Source: Culturomica massiliensis
GTDB taxonomy: Bacteria > Bacteroidota > Bacteroidia > Bacteroidales > Marinifilaceae
Direction: 5' to 3'
Assembly (NCBI RefSeq): GCF_900091655.1
Contig: NZ_LT594620.1
Location: 109,788 to 173,787, forward strand
Length of the DNA: 64,000 nucleotides
Shown piece after piece: positions 43,442 through 52,728 of this stretch. The notes below the pieces were generated by a model that worked only from the letters and a program-made list of their open reading frames with translations, had not been told where the DNA came from and ran no database searches. The position numbers and the translations under genes were made by a program. Each line of letters opens with the position of its first letter. Positions within the stretch are counted from its first letter, which is position 1.

Positions 43442-46075
43442 ATGAAGTCGGCAGAAATCAGGCAGAAATTTCTCGATTTTTTTGAGAGTAAATCACATAC
43501 GATAGTGCCATCGGCACCGATGGTGATCAAAGATGATCCCACATTGATGTTTACAAATGCCGGGATGAATCAGTTTAAAGACATTATTTTAGGTAATGTG
43601 AGTATGAAATATAAACGTGTTGCGGATTCGCAAAAGTGTTTGAGGGTCTCCGGAAAGCATAACGATTTGGAGGAAGTAGGACATGATACGTATCATCATA
43701 CCATGTTTGAGATGTTAGGTAACTGGTCGTTTGGAGATTATTTCAAAAAGGAGGCTATTGCCTATGCATGGGAGTTTCTGACGGATGTAATGAAGTTGGA
43801 TAAAGACAGGTTGTATGCAACTGTTTTCGGAGGTGATAAGGAAGACAATCTGGAGCCGGATATGGAAGCCCGGGAGTATTGGTTGAATTATTTACCGGAG
43901 GACCGGATATTATTTGGAAACAAGAAGGATAATTTCTGGGAAATGGGAGATATGGGACCGTGCGGTCCGTGTTCCGAATTGCATATCGATTTACGTTCGG
44001 ATGCGGAACGGAAGATAAAACCTGGACGGGAACTGGTTAATAAGGATAATCCATTGGTGATAGAGATCTGGAACCTGGTGTTTATGCAGTTCAATCGTAA
44101 AGCGGACGGAAGTCTGGAAAATTTACCGCATACCAATGTGGATACCGGTATGGGATTCGAGCGTTTATGTATGGCTGTACAAGGGAAGACATCCAATTAC
44201 GATACGGATGTTTTTACTCCGATAATAGGTAAAATTGCAGAGTTCAGCGGGATAAAATACGGAGCGTCAGAGGAGTCCGACATCGCAATGCGTGTGATCG
44301 CGGATCATTTGCGGACCATTGCTTTCTCGATAACAGACGGTCAATTACCGTCCAATGTGAAAGCGGGGTATGTGATTCGCCGTATATTAAGGCGTGCTGT
44401 CCGGTATGCTTATACTTATCTGAATCAGAGAGATGCCTTTATGTATCGGTTTGTTCCGGTTCTGATTGAAGTGATGGGACAGCATTATCCTGAATTGGTT
44501 TCTCAGCAACAGTTGATCGAGAAGGTTATTCGGGAGGAAGAAAATGCTTTTTTAAGAACGTTGGATAAGGGCATTAAGCTGCTGGATCGTATTATAGCCA
44601 AGACGAAAGAGGAAGATTTTGTGACAGTACCGGGAAATGTAGCTTTCGAATTATATGATACCTATGGTTTTCCTTTGGATCTTACCGAATTGATTTTGCG
44701 GGAACAGGGTCTGGTTGTAAACCGTCGGGAGTTTAAGGCAGAATTAGAAGCACAGAAAGAACGTTCCCGTTCGGCTTCTGCTGTAGATACGGATGATTGG
44801 GTGGAGTTGCTCAATGACGATGAGCAGGAGTTCGTCGGATATGACAATACGGAAATTGAAGTACGTATAGCCCGTTATCGCCGGGTGGTGACCAAAGGAA
44901 AAACACAGTATCATCTTGTTTTTAATCTGACCCCGTTTTATGGAGAAGCCGGAGGACAGGTCGGTGATAGTGGCTGGTTGACTGGGGAGGAGGAAAAAAT
45001 CCGGGTCATTGATACCCGGAAAGAAAATGGTTTGACGATACATATCGTGGAGCAACTGCCTATGGATCTGACTCAGGTATTTTTTGCCAAGGTTGATTTA
45101 CACCGGCGGGTATTGATTGCCAATAATCATACGGCAACCCACCTTTTGGATTATGCGTTGCGGCAGGTATTGGGTAAGCATGTTGAACAGAAGGGATCGT
45201 ATGTCAGTGATGAGCATTTACGATTCGACTTTTCTCATTTTCAGAAAGTCACCGATGAAGAGTTGCGGGAAGTTGCTGCGATCGTGAATCGTTTGATTCG
45301 TCAGAATTTGCCTTTGGAGGAACGTCGGGCTGTTGCTATGAGTGAAGCGCAGAGAATGGGAGCTATTGCCATTTTCGGAGAAAAGTACGGAGATTTGGTA
45401 AGGGTTATCAAATTTGGAGATTCGATAGAATTATGTGGAGGTACGCATGTGCCTGCGACGGGGCAAATCGGTTTTTTCCGGATACTCAGTGAGAGTTCCG
45501 TTTCTGCCGGCGTAAGACGTATTGAAGCGATAACGGCAGATAAGGCCGAGGAATATATCGTCAATTATTTCGACTTAATGAAGGATGTCGAGAAGTTGTT
45601 TAAATCCAATAAAGGGGTGATGGAAAATGTCACGGCACTTTTGGAGGAAAATGAAGGTTTGAAGAAAGATATCGAACGATTTGAAGCCGAAAGCCTGAAG
45701 TTGGTAAAAGAGCGGTTGAAGAATGAGCGGATCGTTATCCGGGATATCAATCTGATATTCGAAACGACGGAACTTCCGCAGGCTAAGGTAAAAGATCTGG
45801 CCTTCCAGTTGAAAGGAGAATATGACAAAGTCGTTCTGGTACTGGGAGGTGTTTACGGAGGTAAACCTCACTTGACGGTCATGATCAGCGATGCTTTGGT
45901 TAAAGAATATGGTTTACATGCCGGCCAGATTGTCCGGGAGGCTGCTCAGGAAATAAAAGGCGGCGGCGGCGGTCAGCCGTTTTTCGCTACTGCCGGTGGT
46001 TCCGACCCTGATGGAGTGGATAATGCCATCGCTTTTGCAGAAAGATTGATTAAGCATAAACTGAATATTGGTTAA
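43442..46075 (+). CDS. alaS: Alanine--tRNA ligase
   Basis: An 877-aa class II synthetase that charges tRNA-Ala. The catalytic domain begins MKSAEIRQKFLDFFESKSH and contains PTLMFTNAGMNQFKDIILG and GMGFERLCMAVQGK. The editing domain has the zinc ligands HTATHLLDYAL (HxxxH) and ELCGGTHVPATG (Cys, His). A coiled coil at about 700-750 precedes the C-Ala domain ending in KGGGGGQPFFATAGG. Length is as expected. A TAATTTTG promoter element is upstream. Confidence 0.97.
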   Translation: MKSAEIRQKFLDFFESKSHTIVPSAPMVIKDDPTLMFTNAGMNQFKDIILGNVSMKYKRVADSQKCLRVSGKHNDLEEVGHDTYHHTMFEMLGNWSFGDYFKKEAIAYAWEFLTDVMKLDKDRLYATVFGGDKEDNLEPDMEAREYWLNYLPEDRILFGNKKDNFWEMGDMGPCGPCSELHIDLRSDAERKIKPGRELVNKDNPLVIEIWNLVFMQFNRKADGSLENLPHTNVDTGMGFERLCMAVQGKTSNYDTDVFTPIIGKIAEFSGIKYGASEESDIAMRVIADHLRTIAFSITDGQLPSNVKAGYVIRRILRRAVRYAYTYLNQRDAFMYRFVPVLIEVMGQHYPELVSQQQLIEKVIREEENAFLRTLDKGIKLLDRIIAKTKEEDFVTVPGNVAFELYDTYGFPLDLTELILREQGLVVNRREFKAELEAQKERSRSASAVDTDDWVELLNDDEQEFVGYDNTEIEVRIARYRRVVTKGKTQYHLVFNLTPFYGEAGGQVGDSGWLTGEEEKIRVIDTRKENGLTIHIVEQLPMDLTQVFFAKVDLHRRVLIANNHTATHLLDYALRQVLGKHVEQKGSYVSDEHLRFDFSHFQKVTDEELREVAAIVNRLIRQNLPLEERRAVAMSEAQRMGAIAIFGEKYGDLVRVIKFGDSIELCGGTHVPATGQIGFFRILSESSVSAGVRRIEAITADKAEEYIVNYFDLMKDVEKLFKSNKGVMENVTALLEENEGLKKDIERFEAESLKLVKERLKNERIVIRDINLIFETTELPQAKVKDLAFQLKGEYDKVVLVLGGVYGGKPHLTVMISDALVKEYGLHAGQIVREAAQEIKGGGGGQPFFATAGGSDPDGVDNAIAFAERLIKHKLNIG

Positions 46076-46121
46076 TTCTGCAATATTTTTTATAAGGAGT
46101 GGTTATTTTGATATTTTTTTA

Positions 46122-46129
46122 TACATTTG
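46122..46129 (+). promoter_or_regulatory. -7 promoter element of the OmpA/TPR lipoprotein gene
   Basis: TACATTTG fits TAnnTTTG, 54 bases before the ATG at 46183. The -33 region is ambiguous. Confidence 0.4.
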
Positions 46130-46182
46130 CTCTGAAAAACAAGGACCAATTAGATTTTTTAAGTATAAAATTTTGAACAATT

Positions 46183-47904
46183 ATGAAAAGGACATTTAGA
46201 TCAGTTGCAACTTTAATGTTGGCAGGGGTTGTCGTTATTTCTTGTTCTCCTTTGAATAAAATGAAAAAAAGGGCTGGAGAATTAGGTTATAAAGTAACAC
46301 CTGAAGTATTGGAAGAGAAAGGGAATATGGTTGATGTAAAAATCGACGTGACTATTCCTGCTAAATTCTTTAACAAGAATGTTACGGCAGTAGCGACTCC
46401 CGTATTGAAATATCAAGGTGGTGAAAAAGCTTTTGCCTCACAGACTTTGCAGGGAGAAAATGTTCAGGGAAATAACGTTGTTGTGCCTTATGAAGCTGGT
46501 AAAACAATTTCTTACACCGGTCAGATGCCTTATGAAGACGCTATGAGAATTTCAGATCTTGTAGTGAAGGTACAGGCTTCTAAAGGTGCCAAGTCGGTTG
46601 ATTTCGATCCGATTAAGATTGCTGACGGTATCGTAGCTACAGCAACTTTGGTAAATAATGATCCGGCTATTGTTTTGGGTAAAGATAATTTCCAAAGAAT
46701 TACTCCGGAACAGAATGAAGCTGCTATTTATTATCTGATCAACTCTTCCCAGATTCGTAACAATCAGGTGAAATCCGAAGAAATTCTGGCTATGGAGAAA
46801 TTCCTGAAGGAGGCTAAAGCGGATGAAAATGTAAATCTGAAAAACGTTGAAATTCAGTCTTATGCTTCTCCGGACGGATCCTATGACTGGAATGATAAAT
46901 TAGCAAACAAACGTGAGGGTGCTTCAGACAATTTCCTGAAAAAGAATATGAAGAAAAACAAAATGGATGAATATAAGAATTTGGATTTCTTCAAGAAATA
47001 TGTGGTAGCAGAAGACTGGGAAGGATTCAAAAAGGCTATGGAAGCTTCCAGCATCCGTGACAAAGAGTTGATTCTTCGTGTATTGGCCATGCATTCTGAT
47101 CCGGAAGTGAGAGAAAGAGAAATTAAAAATATTGCTTCTGCTTACTCTGCAATTGCAGATCAGATTCTTCCGAAATTGAGACGTTCTAAATTTGTTGTAA
47201 ATGCAGAGCGTGTAGGAAAATCTGACGAACAGATCAAAGACCTGGCTAAATCCAATCCTTCAGAATTGGATGTTGAAGAATTGTTATATGCCGCTACTTT
47301 ATTCGATAACGATGCTGATAAATTGGCTGTTTATGAAACTGTAATGTCACAGTTCCCGAATGATTGGAGAGGTTTCAACGATGCCGGTATGATTCTTTTT
47401 GAAATGGGTAAAATTGCTCAGGCTAAATCCGATTTCGACAAAGCAAACAGTTTGTCTGCAAATAATAAGATTGTGAAAAACAATTTGGGTGCAGTTGAAT
47501 TGAAAAACGGCAATGTGAAAGAGGCAGAAGTTTTGTTTGGTGCGGCAACCGGTGCAGGTAATGAAGTAAACTATAACAAAGGTATTGTAGCTATCATGAA
47601 AGGGGATTACAAAGCTGCTGTTGATTATTTCGGAAAATGCAACTGTGTAAATGCTGCTTTGGCTAATTTGCTGAACGGTAATAACAACGAAGCATTGAAG
47701 AAATTGAACGAAGGCAAAGACAATTCTGCATTGGCTTCTTACCTGAAGGCTGTTATCGGAGCCAGAACGAATGATGCTAATATGGTTATGTCAAACCTGA
47801 AAGATGCTTGTGCAAAAGATTCTTCTATGAAGAACCTGGCAGAAACGGATATAGAATTTGCTAAATTCTTCCAGAATCCGGACTTTCAGGCTATTGTTAA
47901 GTAA
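46183..47904 (+). CDS. OmpA-like/TPR cell-envelope lipoprotein, 573 aa
   Basis: The N-terminal lipoprotein signal ends ...VVVISCSPLNK (Cys near 23). A beta-rich section runs to about 170. An OmpA-C-like region at about 195-260 has NVEIQSYASPDGSYDWNDKL and NKREGASDNFLKK, the peptidoglycan-binding signature in a diverged form. The C-terminal half is TPR-like (YETVMSQFPNDWRGFNDAGM, NNLGAVELKNGNVKEAEVLF). Codons are unusually AT-ended and regular (GCT, GAA, AAA, AAC) compared with its neighbours, a pattern of highly expressed genes. Similar abundant lipoproteins of Bacteroidota link the outer membrane and cell wall; the exact role is unknown. A strong terminator follows. Confidence 0.82.
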   Translation: MKRTFRSVATLMLAGVVVISCSPLNKMKKRAGELGYKVTPEVLEEKGNMVDVKIDVTIPAKFFNKNVTAVATPVLKYQGGEKAFASQTLQGENVQGNNVVVPYEAGKTISYTGQMPYEDAMRISDLVVKVQASKGAKSVDFDPIKIADGIVATATLVNNDPAIVLGKDNFQRITPEQNEAAIYYLINSSQIRNNQVKSEEILAMEKFLKEAKADENVNLKNVEIQSYASPDGSYDWNDKLANKREGASDNFLKKNMKKNKMDEYKNLDFFKKYVVAEDWEGFKKAMEASSIRDKELILRVLAMHSDPEVREREIKNIASAYSAIADQILPKLRRSKFVVNAERVGKSDEQIKDLAKSNPSELDVEELLYAATLFDNDADKLAVYETVMSQFPNDWRGFNDAGMILFEMGKIAQAKSDFDKANSLSANNKIVKNNLGAVELKNGNVKEAEVLFGAATGAGNEVNYNKGIVAIMKGDYKAAVDYFGKCNCVNAALANLLNGNNNEALKKLNEGKDNSALASYLKAVIGARTNDANMVMSNLKDACAKDSSMKNLAETDIEFAKFFQNPDFQAIVK

Positions 47905-47922
47905 TTGAACTTTAATTATAAT

Positions 47923-47956
47923 AAAATGGCGGCTTTTATCGAAGCCGCCATTTTTT
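47923..47956 (+). terminator. Terminator after the OmpA/TPR lipoprotein gene
   Basis: AAAATGGCGGCTT (47923-47935), loop TTATCG, AAGCCGCCAT then TTTTTT (47942-47956). A textbook rho-independent terminator. Confidence 0.88.
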
Positions 47957-48029
47957 ATTAGGTTTTTTTTAACACGGATTACATTTCTCTTTGTTTATAT
48001 TTGTTCATAATAAAAACAGGGGAAACTAA

Positions 48030-49364
48030 ATGAAAATTATCGCGGGTGCAATAATAATATTTTTATTGTTGTCTTCCTGTGCCCGGAAGAATGCCGTTAT
48101 TGTCAGTGGCCGGGTAGAAAACGGAGATACGATTGTTTCTGTATGGGTTGATGACACGATTTATTCTTTTCCATTGGATGAGAATGGCTTTTTTGCAGGT
48201 TCGATACCGTTGCAAAAAGGCGTTTATGCCTCTTTCTTACCGAATTCTCTCGATTTGTATTTAAGTCCCGGTGAAGACCTGGAGATATATGTTAATATGT
48301 TGAATATTTCCGGATCTTTGAATTTCAGCGGAAGCTTGGGGGGGATCAATAATTATATGAAGGAGCAGGAAATGGCTGTTTTCTTCAATAAGGATTATTA
48401 TGCCTTGGAAGAGGAAGACTTTGTCAAACAAATGCAACGTTTGATTGAAGAGAAGACCACATTGCTTGAAGCTAAGAATTTTGATGCTGTTTTTACGGAT
48501 ATTGAAAAATTGAGAATTCGTTACTCCATAGGAGAGCGTATCCTGGTATATCCGTTTTATCGGCAGCAGAATCAGGTCGGATCTTATCATCCGGGAAAAA
48601 TGTTTAGTGATTTTTTATCGACTTTTTCTTTGGATCATGACGAATTGTTTGTTACCCGTGATTATCGTAAGTTCTTGTTGAATTATGTATATTTTCAAGG
48701 GGGTAACCAATACGATGCCGGAGAGAATTATACAAGTGGTATTGCCGATTATATTTTTGTTCATTTTACCAAACCGGATATCCGTGACTTTTTGTTGTCG
48801 GAAGTGGTATACAGGTATATGTGGGAAAATAATGGGTTAGAGGGAGCCGGGCATTTGCTGGAAGTTTTCCGGCGCGAGTGTAAGGATTCCAAACGTATCC
48901 AATATATTGAGGATATCGTGAGCCGTTGGGAGAAATTGTTGGTGGGAGAGCCGGCGCCTGATTTTACTTTGGAGGGAGGAAATGGAAAAACGATCCGGTT
49001 GAAAGATTTCAGGGGGAAGTATCTGTACATCAGTGTCTGGGCAAGTTGGTGTATGCCGTGTAAAAAAGAATTACCTTATATAAAGTTGTTGGAAAAGGAA
49101 TATGAAGGAAAGAATATTCAGTTCTTGTGTGTATCTATAGACGGAACGGATCGGAAGTCGGAGTGGGAGAGAGCATTAAAGAAAGAAAAATACGGGGGCA
49201 TGCAAGCTATTATAGATAAGAATGGGAAATTCAATCAGGATTACATGATTATCAGTGTGCCGCGTTTTATTCTGGTTGATCCGGAAGGGAAAATCGTAAG
49301 TTCGAATGCCCCCCGGCCTTCCGGCGCTATCCTGCATTTTTTGAATAAACAACAGATTCATTGA
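48030..49364 (+). CDS. TlpA-family disulfide reductase lipoprotein with DUF4369-like N-domain
   Basis: A 444-aa protein. The lipoprotein signal ends FLLLSSCARKN (Cys near 18). A DUF4369-like beta domain follows (GRVENGDTIVSVWVDDTIYS), then a long helical region. The AhpC/TSA thioredoxin domain at about 310-440 has the active site SVWASWCMPCKKELPY (WCMPC) and IISVPRFILVDPEGKIVSSN with the cis-Pro. This two-domain lipoprotein is common in Bacteroidota, where it is thought to work in periplasmic redox; the partner is unknown. It ends 47 bases before the next lipoprotein gene. Confidence 0.88.
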   Translation: MKIIAGAIIIFLLLSSCARKNAVIVSGRVENGDTIVSVWVDDTIYSFPLDENGFFAGSIPLQKGVYASFLPNSLDLYLSPGEDLEIYVNMLNISGSLNFSGSLGGINNYMKEQEMAVFFNKDYYALEEEDFVKQMQRLIEEKTTLLEAKNFDAVFTDIEKLRIRYSIGERILVYPFYRQQNQVGSYHPGKMFSDFLSTFSLDHDELFVTRDYRKFLLNYVYFQGGNQYDAGENYTSGIADYIFVHFTKPDIRDFLLSEVVYRYMWENNGLEGAGHLLEVFRRECKDSKRIQYIEDIVSRWEKLLVGEPAPDFTLEGGNGKTIRLKDFRGKYLYISVWASWCMPCKKELPYIKLLEKEYEGKNIQFLCVSIDGTDRKSEWERALKKEKYGGMQAIIDKNGKFNQDYMIISVPRFILVDPEGKIVSSNAPRPSGAILHFLNKQQIH

Positions 49365-49382
49365 TCTTTTTTAGGAAAATCT

Positions 49383-49412
49383 TTTGTTTTTTTTAATTAA
49401 TTTATATATTTG
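49383..49412 (+). promoter_or_regulatory. Promoter of the DUF4369-like lipoprotein gene
   Basis: TTTG (49383-49386), an 18-base spacer, TATATTTG (49405-49412). Transcription would begin near 49419, inside the longest open frame (which starts at 49412). The true start codon must therefore be a later ATG. Confidence 0.55.
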
Positions 49413-49459
49413 TGTGGGTTTTCCTGAAGAAGTTCATTTTTAACAACGGTGTGATGAGA

Positions 49460-50137
49460 ATGTCGGAGGTGTTTTGGATAATAGCGGGTTTATTATTATA
49501 TGCTTGTAACTCTGATGTAACGGTTATAAAGGGAGAGATTGAGGGGTTGGAAGGAAAAATCACATTGGCGATGATCGAGCCGCAGACAAATGATACTGTT
49601 GTAATTGCAGAGCAGGATGTGGTGGATGGGAAAATCGATTTGAAAAGCAAAGGGGTGAGTGTACCGGCTTGGGTCTGGCTGAATTTGGATAAAGGACGGT
49701 CGATTGATTTTATAATCGATTCGCATCGGAAAATTCAGATTGAAGGCAGTTTGGCTGATATCGGTCGGATTTCAGTAACAGGCTCGGATTTGGCGGAAGA
49801 ATATGTTTTTTTACAACAGCTTTTGGAAGAAAGGTATGATATGCCTTTGGCTGAATTGGAAAAAATGATTCATAATCTGCAACGGAGGGAAGTTCTTAAT
49901 AGTCGTGGTGAATTTATATTGGCAAGTTACCGGAGGCGTTTGGAAAAATTCAAGCGGTATCGGTTTGAGTATATAGAGAAGTTGATTGAAATGAATCCGA
50001 GCCAGGAATTATCTTTGTTTTTGATATGGGATGAGCTGAAAGATAGTGCGGATGTTCAAAAAAGATTGTTTGAAAGTATGTGTATCGAGAATAAAGAAAG
50101 TAATATCTATCAGTTGTTGACTGAAAGATTGCAATAG
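49460..50137 (+). CDS. DUF4369-like lipoprotein
   Basis: A 225-aa protein with a lipoprotein signal (SEVFWIIAGLLLYACNSD, Cys near 16). The N-terminal half is the beta-strand pattern of DUF4369 (VIKGEIEGLEGKITLAMIEP, DFIIDSHRKIQIEGSLADIG). The C-terminal half is helical and charged, with no thioredoxin domain. It looks like a TlpA relative without its catalytic domain, sitting directly after a complete one. The start at 49460 is chosen because a promoter overlaps the longer frame's first ATG; 49454 (MRMSEV) is the alternative. Confidence 0.7.
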   Translation: MSEVFWIIAGLLLYACNSDVTVIKGEIEGLEGKITLAMIEPQTNDTVVIAEQDVVDGKIDLKSKGVSVPAWVWLNLDKGRSIDFIIDSHRKIQIEGSLADIGRISVTGSDLAEEYVFLQQLLEERYDMPLAELEKMIHNLQRREVLNSRGEFILASYRRRLEKFKRYRFEYIEKLIEMNPSQELSLFLIWDELKDSADVQKRLFESMCIENKESNIYQLLTERLQ

Positions 50138-50141
50138 ATAT

Positions 50142-50165
50142 AAACCACGAAAGTGGTTTTGTTTT
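50142..50165 (+). terminator. Terminator 1 after the DUF4369-like gene
   Basis: AAACCAC (50142-50148), GAAA tetraloop, GTGGTTT followed by TGTTTT. A tight hairpin five bases after the stop codon. Confidence 0.75.
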
Positions 50166-50191
50166 CCCGTTTTTATTACTTAGTTGTTTTT

Positions 50192-50223
50192 AAGGATGCT
50201 CATTCGTGGGCATCCTTTTTCTT
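50192..50223 (+). terminator. Terminator 2, upstream of the two-component genes
   Basis: AAGGATGC (50192-50199), a 10-base loop, GCATCCTT (50210-50217) with a downstream T run. It backs up the first terminator and insulates the sensor kinase gene. Confidence 0.75.
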
Positions 50224-50336
50224 TTTTAAGAAAATGTTTTTCAGTTGTTGAGAGCGTGAATTTGTCTGCATTGAAAATAATATTAATTTTACCTTTTGAC
50301 TTTACTTCGGTATCAAAGAAATATACGTAATAGGAT

Positions 50337-51905
50337 ATGATTAAAAAGATTATTATCCGGGTGTTGTTGGTGTTTATGATTACGGCTTTTTCTGCTGTAG
50401 TTATTGTCCAGTGGATTTGGATAAAGTATGCTCTTCAGGAACGGCAGACTCGTTTTTCTTCCCGGGTTTACGATGTATTGAACCGGGTTGTGAACCGGGT
50501 AGAAGAGATCAATTATCTGAAATATCTCCGGGAAGTCCAGAAACAATTGGGGGAAATTCAGAATTACAATGAATTGATAGCTTCTTCGGCAGGGGGGAAT
50601 GTTATGGGGGGATGGTCTTCAACCTATTTGTATGATTTTTTACATACGGATATCAACCGTTTGAATCAGGAGCGTTCTTATATTGCTCCTCAGAAAATAC
50701 CGTTACCGCATTCGGGGGTACGTAAGTTAAGCAACCAGGAGTTTATTGTTCAAACGATTAAATCTATTGGTTATTCGGCTGTAGACACAACCCGGGAACC
50801 CAATCTGTATTCGGTGATAAACGAGAAGTTGAAGGATTTTATGATCCGGTTGGTCAAAGAAAAGGATCCGCAGAATGTTTCAATCCAGAAGAGGTTGGAG
50901 AGTATAGATTTGCAAAGTTTGCTTACCAGTTATTTTAGGGGATATAACATACGTATACCGTTTACATATGAAATCTTATCCAGAAAAGATTTGTTGGATA
51001 AGGTAAGGGACAAGGAGCTTGAAAATTTTTACTATGTGGATCTTTTCCCTTACGATTACATTAAGAAAGATTATTATCTGGGCATACGTTTTAAATCGGT
51101 GCAACCGGTTATCATTGAAAATATGGGATGGTTGTTCTTTGCATCCGGTTTTTGTGTTTTCGGTTTATTGATCGTATTTGCAGTGACAATACTCATTATC
51201 ATGCGGCAACAGAAACTTTCTGTGATGAAGAGCGAGTTTATCAATAATATGACCCATGAATTTAAAACCCCTATTGCTACTATTTCTTTAGCTACTTCTG
51301 CTATTGCTAAAGAAAAAGTTTTGAATGATAAGGAACAGTTGTTGCAGTTCAATTCGATTATTAAAAGCGAGAACGAGCGGATGAATAAATACGTGGAACG
51401 TATATTGCAGCAGGCGAAATTAGACCGTCGGGAAATTCATTTGAATCGTGTGGAAACGGATATGAATGATTTGATCCGTGAAGCGGTGGGGCATTTTATG
51501 TTACAGGTACAAACTGCCGGAGGTACTTTGGCTTGTCGGTTAAAAGTTGAAAATTTTATCCTTTACGTGGATCAGGTACATATGATGAATGTCATATCCA
51601 ATCTTTTGGATAATGCCGTCAAATATTCTTCCGGAGCTCCGGAAATAGAGGTTTTTACGCGGAGAGAGGGAGATATGCGGATTATAGGAGTACAGGACCA
51701 TGGTATCGGTATTTCAAAAGAGGCTCAACGGAAGGTATTTAAGCGATTTTACCGGGTACCGAGTGGAAATTTGCACAATGTAAGGGGCTTCGGATTGGGG
51801 TTGAGTTATGCAAAATCGATTGTAGAGTTGCATAATGGCTCTATGCGTCTTACTTCGAAAAAGAATAAAGGAACTTTAGTCGAGATTATTTTTAGAATAG
51901 AGTAA
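50337..51905 (+). CDS. Sensor histidine kinase, RprX-like
   Basis: A 522-aa membrane sensor kinase. TM1 is at about 5-28. A large periplasmic sensor domain runs to about 262 with no recognisable fold, and TM2 is at 264-289. HisKA has NNMTHEFKTPIATIS with the phospho-acceptor His307. The ATPase domain has NVISNLLDNAVKYSS (N-box), QDHGIGIS (G1) and GFGLGLSYAKSIV (G2). Length and order match the Bacteroides fragilis RprX type, so the gene symbol rprX is likely but not certain. It is followed after 59 bases by its response regulator. Confidence 0.9.
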   Translation: MIKKIIIRVLLVFMITAFSAVVIVQWIWIKYALQERQTRFSSRVYDVLNRVVNRVEEINYLKYLREVQKQLGEIQNYNELIASSAGGNVMGGWSSTYLYDFLHTDINRLNQERSYIAPQKIPLPHSGVRKLSNQEFIVQTIKSIGYSAVDTTREPNLYSVINEKLKDFMIRLVKEKDPQNVSIQKRLESIDLQSLLTSYFRGYNIRIPFTYEILSRKDLLDKVRDKELENFYYVDLFPYDYIKKDYYLGIRFKSVQPVIIENMGWLFFASGFCVFGLLIVFAVTILIIMRQQKLSVMKSEFINNMTHEFKTPIATISLATSAIAKEKVLNDKEQLLQFNSIIKSENERMNKYVERILQQAKLDRREIHLNRVETDMNDLIREAVGHFMLQVQTAGGTLACRLKVENFILYVDQVHMMNVISNLLDNAVKYSSGAPEIEVFTRREGDMRIIGVQDHGIGISKEAQRKVFKRFYRVPSGNLHNVRGFGLGLSYAKSIVELHNGSMRLTSKKNKGTLVEIIFRIE

Positions 51906-51964
51906 TATATTGCTTTTTTAATTTTAAATAGTAAATTAGCCAACTAATTTATTGGAAATATTGT

Positions 51965-52657
51965 ATGGGACAAAAGATATTATTGGTAGAAGATGATCCT
52001 TGTTTTGGTTCTGTGTTGAAGTCTTATCTTCAGTTATCTGACTATGAAGTGACGCTGTGTGTAAATGGGAACGAAGGATTGGAAGCGTTTCGTAAGGAAA
52101 GATTTGACATTTGCCTTCTGGATGTAATGATGCCGGAAATGGACGGTTTTACTTTGGGTAAGAAGATACGGGAAATCGATTCATCCGTTCCTTTCGTTTA
52201 TATCACAGCCAAGAGTCTGAAAGAAGATATGAAACAAGGGTATGAGATCGGAGCAGACGACTATATCATAAAACCTTTTGATTCTGAGTTGCTGATATTG
52301 AAGATAAAAGCAATTCTCAGCCGTTGTGAGCATGACAGTGGCGAGGACAGACTGAAAGTTATTCAAATCGGAAGATATGATTTTAATACGGAATTGCGTA
52401 CGGTTACCTGGGACGGGGATCAGGTTATTAAATTGACACCCAAAGAAGCACATTTATTAGAATTATTATACAAACACCAGGATGGTCTTCTGACCAGGGA
52501 AAAAGCGTTGAATGAGATTTGGGGGGCTAATGATTATTTTACGGCCCGGAGTATGGACGTATATATTACAAAATTACGTAAATTTTTTAAAGATGACGAA
52601 AGTGTCAGGATCGAGAATATTCATGGTTCGGGATTCCGTCTGGTTATAGATAAGTAA
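51965..52657 (+). CDS. OmpR-family response regulator, RprY-like
   Basis: A 230-aa DNA-binding response regulator. Receiver domain: LLVEDDPCFG (acidic pocket at 9-11), phospho-acceptor Asp53 in LLDVMMPEMDG, and ITAKSLKED and YIIKPFD with Lys103. The C-terminal winged helix (about 135-230) ends ENIHGSGFRLVID, typical of OmpR/PhoB. It pairs with the upstream sensor kinase. In Bacteroides RprY is linked to stress and metabolic control; targets here are unknown. A terminator follows. Confidence 0.93.
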   Translation: MGQKILLVEDDPCFGSVLKSYLQLSDYEVTLCVNGNEGLEAFRKERFDICLLDVMMPEMDGFTLGKKIREIDSSVPFVYITAKSLKEDMKQGYEIGADDYIIKPFDSELLILKIKAILSRCEHDSGEDRLKVIQIGRYDFNTELRTVTWDGDQVIKLTPKEAHLLELLYKHQDGLLTREKALNEIWGANDYFTARSMDVYITKLRKFFKDDESVRIENIHGSGFRLVIDK

Positions 52658-52671
52658 GTATTCAAAAAAAT

Positions 52672-52710
52672 AAAATGTCCGCAAAATCAGCAGGTTTTGC
52701 GGACATTTTT
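52672..52710. terminator. Bidirectional terminator between rprY-like and alpha-2-macroglobulin genes
   Basis: AAAATGTCCGCAAAA (52672-52686), loop TCAGCAGG, TTTTGCGGACATTTTT (52695-52710). A long stem with T runs in both directions, placed between convergent genes. Confidence 0.88.
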
Positions 52711-52728
52711 GTAGGGTAAATTGAAGAA

